A stretch of DNA of 64,000 nt, from NCBI RefSeq assembly GCF_963583255.1, contig NC_084813.1:21570002-21634001 (forward strand), read 5' to 3'. The stretch is from Pyrus communis (Eukaryota > Streptophyta > Magnoliopsida > Rosales > Rosaceae). The translations under genes were made by a program, and so were the position numbers. A model generated the notes under the pieces. That model saw only the letters and a program-made list of their open reading frames with translations, made no database searches and was not told the DNA's origin. This document shows, piece by piece, positions 58,714 to 64,000 of the stretch (within the stretch, counting starts at the first letter, position 1; every line of letters begins with the position of its first letter).

Positions 58714-61100
58714 TTTGGCATGCCCAGTGGGACCTAGTGCTAAAGCTACGAAGTTCATAACCATTTAGAAACGGTTAGTAAAAAAGAAAACAGTCATAGG
58801 AAAGTCGACGATTAATTTTCCAATCCAAAACCTAGGACAAGATGGCTTGTCACAGGCACAAAATCCTTTTGCTGCCGTGACACTTGAAGCCACAAATGTG
58901 ACACGCCGAGAAAAGGAAACTAATCTCGGCGGTCAAGCTAATGATGTAGAAATCCCCACCAAAACAACAAAAGGCATTTTTGTTGAAAGAGTAGTGGAGG
59001 CTTGTGACAAGGACGATGGTGAGGCATCTGATCCACCAACTAGATCGTTTATTTGACGACGACTTAAAGAGCAATCTCGGCAATGTGAGCAGATGTTCAG
59101 CCGATAAGTAAAAAGCATACTTGAAGAAATGCACGATAATAACGATGTACACAATATATTGCTTGAAGTTCTGGTTAGTAAAGTTCATAACATTGGATCC
59201 GCTGATTAATCCATGCAAAGCCTTCTAAGGAATAATCCTCTGCCAACGATACAGGCCGAGAAAAGGTCTGCTTGGCTCAAAATGATCAACTTGGAAAAAA
59301 AGAGGTGGATTAAGCAGTAGATCGGACGAATTTGACCAAGAAACAGAAATGACGTCTGTTGATATAGTCGAGGTCCAGAGAACGATTGATTCGGCCTTGA
59401 AAAAGGAGCTGAAGTTTCCAAAATTTATTCACCCATATCCAGCCATTGTAGAAAGATTAAGGTATCCCAAGGGATTCAAAATTTCAGACTTCAGCTTTTT
59501 AGCTGGAGAGTCATCCCTGTCGTCATTAGAACACGTGGCTTAATTCACTGCTCAATGTGAGGACGTCAACAGTGATTTCCATAAGCTACGACTATTCAAT
59601 TTTTCATTAACTGGCTCAGCATTCGCATGGTATATCAACCTCTCACCCAACTCCATCCAAAGCTGGGAAGAGCTAGTCGAGAAATTTCATGGGCAATTTT
59701 ATCGACCAGGGATGGATGTGTCAGTATCTTCTTTAGCCAAGATGGCTCAAGCCTCTGACGAATCGCCAATGAAATATCTTACAAGGTTTAAGTCGGCCAA
59801 AAACTAGTGCTGAGTACCTCTCCCTTAAGTTGAGTTCGTTAGGCTTGCCTTCAACGACTTGGATATGGAGTATAAGAGAAATTCTTGGGGGCAAACTTCC
59901 GAGATATGTATGAACTGGCTCAACATGTCAAGCAATATGATTATTTGCTCCAAGAAAAGAAGTCCCCATCCCGAGAAACGATCTACAAAAACCTTACAGT
60001 CAGTTATGCATCGACCTAAATGGAAGAGTCACAGTATGCTAACATAGATGCGGTAAAGTTAGTAATTGACAAAGCCTACATATGCAAAGCATTGGCTCAT
60101 GTTAACTCCAAAGATGTCAAAACCCGTTCGGCCCCTGAGGAAGCTGCTGTCAAAACATCAAAAGTCTACACTTTCGACATCACTAAGGCCGATGCCATCT
60201 TCGACTAGTTGTTACTTGCAAAAATCGTCAAGCTTCAACCAGGGTACAATATTCCCAAGACGAAAGATTTGAAAGGAAATATGTATTGCAAATACCACAA
60301 TTCGAACAAGCATACGACAAACAACCGTGTCGTATTTTGGGACGTCACCCAAAGTTGGATTAATAATGGTAAACTTAAGTTTCTCGAGAAGCAAATGAAT
60401 GTTGATGTCGATCCTTTCCCTATGACGACGGTAAATATGGTAGATGCTCATCTACCTAGGGATAAAGTAAAAAGGAAGGTTGAGTTCATCCCAATGCAAT
60501 TCATCCTTAAGCGGAACTCTTGGCCACTATTGAAGATTGATTTATCTTCAAATGAGCCACCCAAATACTTTTCGAACCCGGCTTATGTCGAGTCAAGGTC
60601 GGACTCAAGTGCAGAAGAAACTGACGGGCTGATTATTATATGTAGTTGGTGCAAATCAAACGTCATCTTAACTAGGCAAAAGGAAAAGCCACTGCAGGCT
60701 GAAATATCGTAACAAGTGCCCACAGTTACGGTAACATCCAAAAAAGTGCTCGGTGCAGGCCAACGCCAGAAAGTTTTTTATAGGCTCGGCCCTCAAGTAC
60801 ATGATAACAAGCTGTCTACAGCCAGACAGTGCCTTGATTTCGATGCTCTATTTTACAATGAGGAGTATTATGCGTGCAACTCTGGCAGTTTAGGTTCACT
60901 AGCGATCCAGCATACCTTCAAGCCACCTGAGCCACGTGACCAGTGTTGGTACAGCTATAACTCCCTGACCGGGATGTATACTGCATTGTCCAAATCACAT
61001 AAACGTCGGCGCCAACGAATAGATAGTATAACTCACAGACGAACAGCTCAAGGTACCTCGACTACCAAATGGCAGCTGAAAGAAACGATTGATAATAAAG
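58714..61100 (+). pseudogene. Tat-type Gypsy gag region, broken
   Basis: The N-terminal part is at 58847-59056. At 59349-59800 the core gag shows LRYPKGFKISDFSFLAGE, then after a stop FNFSLTGSAFAWYINLSPNS, WEELVEKFHGQFYRPG and SPMKYLTRFK. Further broken pieces run to ~61100 (60209-60712 and 60716-61108). Several in-frame stops are visible. Confidence 0.8.
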
Positions 61101-61929
61101 ATGACTGACAACCTCCGGTAATCATGACCGAATTACTTAAAAGGAAGAAGGTAATAGGAAGCCACAAGCAAACTTTCCCTGCTACCTTCACAAGAATCGT
61201 TAATTAAAGTCAGAATGAATCTCCACCCACTCTTTCTCTGTGAAGCTTTGGAGTATATGCAGGAATTTCACAAGAAGCATTCGGCAAAGAACTTGTATGG
61301 CCTGCCAAAAGCATGCTAAGAGGATCTTAATCTGGCGCTAACTTGACCCGATGTCAAACAGATCATTCTAAAGACCTCCAATATTTGCGGTATCATTTTG
61401 AAGTTTTCTTAACCGTTGCCCTCTTCTATCTTATTGTCGATGAGAAAGAATGCGTGGCGCGATTAGATGCTTACCTGGACATAAGAAACGCCCGCATCGC
61501 ATATTAGGATCGGACTCCCAAAGCTTCATAAGAGCAACACTAAGTCCTCACGCTGAGTGAGCCCGAGGTCGATAGTCAAAACGAAATGGATCCGGTGGAT
61601 GCACCGCAAGAACGTATTCTCTCAACGACCGAAAAAGATCAGGCGGATAATGCCCATGAGTAAGATACTTCACCCGAAAATCCAGAAGACAAAGATCACG
61701 ACCTAATGGGCCCTTCGGTTCTCGACAACATGGAAATCAGCATGGTCCACGTCTTACCTGCCGAGTTCCAGCCAACCATATCCCAGCCAAATTTCCTGGA
61801 CGAAGACGTGGTTATCGAGGAGGTTACGTAAGTCGATTTTATGGCCACCGAAGAGATTGGGCAAATAAGCAGGGAAAATAAACTTAAAGCAGCTCTTGCT
61901 GAATTGTTTCCTTGTTCCTCACCAGTTAA

Positions 61930-62420
61930 TCTTCATCATTTAAAGTCGTTGTATGTTATGACTCATATTGAATGATACCCGATTTCTAAAATTTTTGTCG
62001 ATTGTGGAGCAATGGTCAACATCATGCCCATTTCTATCATGAAGGCATTACGCCGCTCCAATGATGAACTCATTCCATCAAGGGTAACCATGAATAGTTT
62101 TGATGGTGACAAATCTCAAACTAAGGGAGTGCTTCCTTCAAAGGTGATGATCGCATGTTGAAATCACAAGACCGAATTCTTTATAGTGGATTAAAAAATC
62201 GAGTATAATGCATTGCTTGGTCAGGATTAGATCCATCAAATTGGCTGTATCTCCTCATCACTGCATCACGTTCTTATCTTCCAGGATGGCAAATCAACTA
62301 TGGTTTAAATAGTCGACAATCAACCGTTTGAGGCGAATATGCTTCAAGCTCGCTATTATGATGATTATGTTAGCTACATTACCCTGTAAGGTTTCAACGA
62401 AGAAGGACAGCCGACTCAGA
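61930..62420 (+). pseudogene. Tat-type Gypsy protease
   Basis: FVDCGAMVNIMPISIMKALR carries the aspartic protease active site (usual form VDGGAAINxMP or DSGS), here DCGA. EYNALLGQD and QDGKSTMV follow, matching the usual YNxLLGRDWIH segment. In-frame stops at several points show decay. Confidence 0.78.
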
Positions 62421-62699
62421 TTTCAGTTCAGAAAGCCATCGAAGTTGGTGCCGAGACTGTTCAACAAGATTCGGTGAGACACAGGTTGGCTAACTTAATT
62501 GATGGTCCCGATGTCTAATACTAGACAGGATAAACGCCAAGCCATGGTTTCATCTACCATGGAGCACCTACTAGCCCATTGGTATGCTATTTCTAAGCAA
62601 CTAAATTTTGGCGTGAACTTAATAGAGTTCCTTGCCGAATGAACAACAGTCCAATGTTGTCCTTTGATAAAGTTCAAGCTGCCCCAATCGAGCTCGAAG

Positions 62700-64000
62700 A
62701 CAGTCAGCCCTCAGTTAAAGATCTGTTAGAAGAAATAAATGTTGGAATGGCCAATGACCCTCAGCCTTTATTTATTAGTGCCTTGTTAACCTAACCTATG
62801 AAAATTGAGCTTTGTAAATTACTCAAAGAATTTAAAGATTGTTTTGCTTGGAGTTACCATGAGATGCCTAGTTTAGATTGAACACTCATCGAGCACGAAT
62901 TACGCATCAAGGTTGGTTGTAAACCTTTCCGCCAACCCCTCCGAGGATTCTCAACCGAAGTACAACTCGACATAAAAGATGAACTCATTCGACTTTTAAA
63001 GGTTGGGTTTATTCGAACGACTCGATATGTTAAATGGTTAGAAAATATCGTCCCAGTTTTAAAAAATAGTGGTGCTGTACATATTTGTATCTATTTTCAT
63101 AATTTAAATTTGGCAACCCCTAAAGACGAATATACAATGCAAAGTTCATATTTGTTAATCGACGCAGCGGCAAAGCACGAGATGTTATCCTTCATGGATG
63201 GCTATGCTGGTTATAACTATATTTCCATTACTGAGGCCAATGTTCACAAAACTGCTTTTCGTTGCCCGGGGGCACTCGGGACTTACGAATAGGTCATCAC
63301 ACTGTTCAACCTTAAAAATGCCGGTGCCACATACCAACGTGCTATGAATACTATTTTCCATAACTTAATTGGCACCATCGTTGAGGTATATATCGATGAT
63401 GTTGTGGTCAAATAGAAGCGCCACCGAACATATTTGGATGATCTTCGACAAGCTTTCCTTCGTATGCGCCGACATAACCTTAAAATGAACCTTGTCAAGT
63501 GCGTCTTTGGTGTATCGACAAGCAACTTCTTAGGTTTCCTCATACATCACTACGGCATCGAGGTGGATGCAAATAAAGCTCGAACAATCATTGATGCTTC
63601 ACCCCGAACAGCCAAGAAGCAATTACAATCATTACTCGGTAAAATCAATTTCCTCCGCCGTTTCATTTCTAATTTGGTAGGGAAGATGAAAGTTTTCTCC
63701 ATGCTCTTGAAACTTAAGGATTTTGACAAATTCAAATGACGTAAGAAACACCAAGATGTTTTTACGCAAATCAAGGTCTCTCTCATTACCTCACATGTCC
63801 TCATGCCACCTCAGCGCAGCAAACCCCACAAGCTGTATATCTCGATGGCCGAAGAATCCATTGGCTGTTTTCTTGCACAAGACAACGAAACAGGGTGGGA
63901 GCAAGCCATGTTTTACCTTAGCCAAAATCTTAACCCCATTGAGATAAATTATCCACCAGTTAAGAAACTCTATTTAGCTTTGTTCTTTGTTGTGTCTAAG
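62700..64000 (+). pseudogene. Tat-type Gypsy reverse transcriptase / RNase H (continues past edge)
   Basis: FKDCFAWSYHEMPSLD, VGCKPFRQPLRGF and DELIRLLKVGFIRTT form the RT start. MLSFMDGYAGYNYISITEAN and VEVYIDDVVVK (YxDD box kept as YIDD) mark the fingers and palm. LRMRRHNLKMNLVKCVFGV and LGKINFLRRFISNL mark the thumb, and RNase H begins near 63830. Stops at 62880, 63292, 63414 and 63737 break the frame. Integrase and the 3' LTR must lie to the right. Confidence 0.88.

Noticed and set aside
1..64000. A biosynthetic gene cluster around the terpene synthases
   Set aside because: No P450, reductase, methyl- or acyltransferase gene was found; neighbours are a PPR gene, relics and transposons.

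Overview
The window is plant nuclear DNA from a eudicot, probably Rosaceae. That family placement is inference, from the look of the short repeats and retroelements; no species marker was seen. Evidence for a plant: a PPR gene, a pair of intron-rich terpene synthase genes, F-box and nepenthesin-type protease relics, and many plant transposons (chromovirus and Tat-type Gypsy, Copia, TRIM, PIF/Harbinger, Mutator-like foldbacks, tRNA-derived SINEs).

Layout. 1-1689 (minus) is a PPR gene that runs off the left edge. 2.4-3.1 kb is a broken F-box gene and 3.2-3.8 kb a LINE-type RNase H relic. 5.16-6.76 kb is a foldback transposon. 9.38-15.25 kb is terpene synthase A (TPS-A; 12 exons, 844 codons). 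15.95-16.97 kb is a giant hairpin transposon. 17.1-17.6 kb is an aspartic protease fragment. 17.7-26.7 kb is an insertion-rich spacer holding a complete decayed Gypsy chromovirus (19762-24878). From 26.82 kb the same order restarts: PPR 5' end, F-box relic (now carrying a TRIM), RNase H relic, an orphan terpene synthase exon at 34.24 kb, terpene synthase B (TPS-B; 39.90-45.71 kb, 12 exons, 876 codons) and another aspartic protease fragment at 46.4 kb. Beyond 46.75 kb there is only mobile DNA: a Copia end, a PIF/Harbinger element split by a solo LTR with a perfect target duplication, a Copia gag/protease relic, a minisatellite, an inverted copy of a block lying upstream of TPS-B, and the 5' part of a large Tat-type Gypsy element that leaves the window on the right.

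Main interpretation. A block of about 15 kb (PPR 5' end, F-box, TPS, protease) was duplicated in tandem, and each copy then received its own transposons. Both synthases look like TPS-f geranyllinalool synthases: class I diterpene synthases acting on GGPP, with DDFFD and NSE/DTE-type metal motifs, no class II DxDD motif and no obvious transit peptide. Their expected product, (E,E)-geranyllinalool, is the precursor of the defence homoterpene TMTT. TPS-B looks intact. TPS-A is open throughout but has lost 9 codons in exon 6 and has a +1 shift that replaces its last 41 residues with 18 unrelated ones. Only the PPR gene and the two synthases look like working host genes. I saw no P450, acyltransferase or other pathway gene, so this is a duplicated single-enzyme locus and not a biosynthetic gene cluster. 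All boundaries were read by eye.
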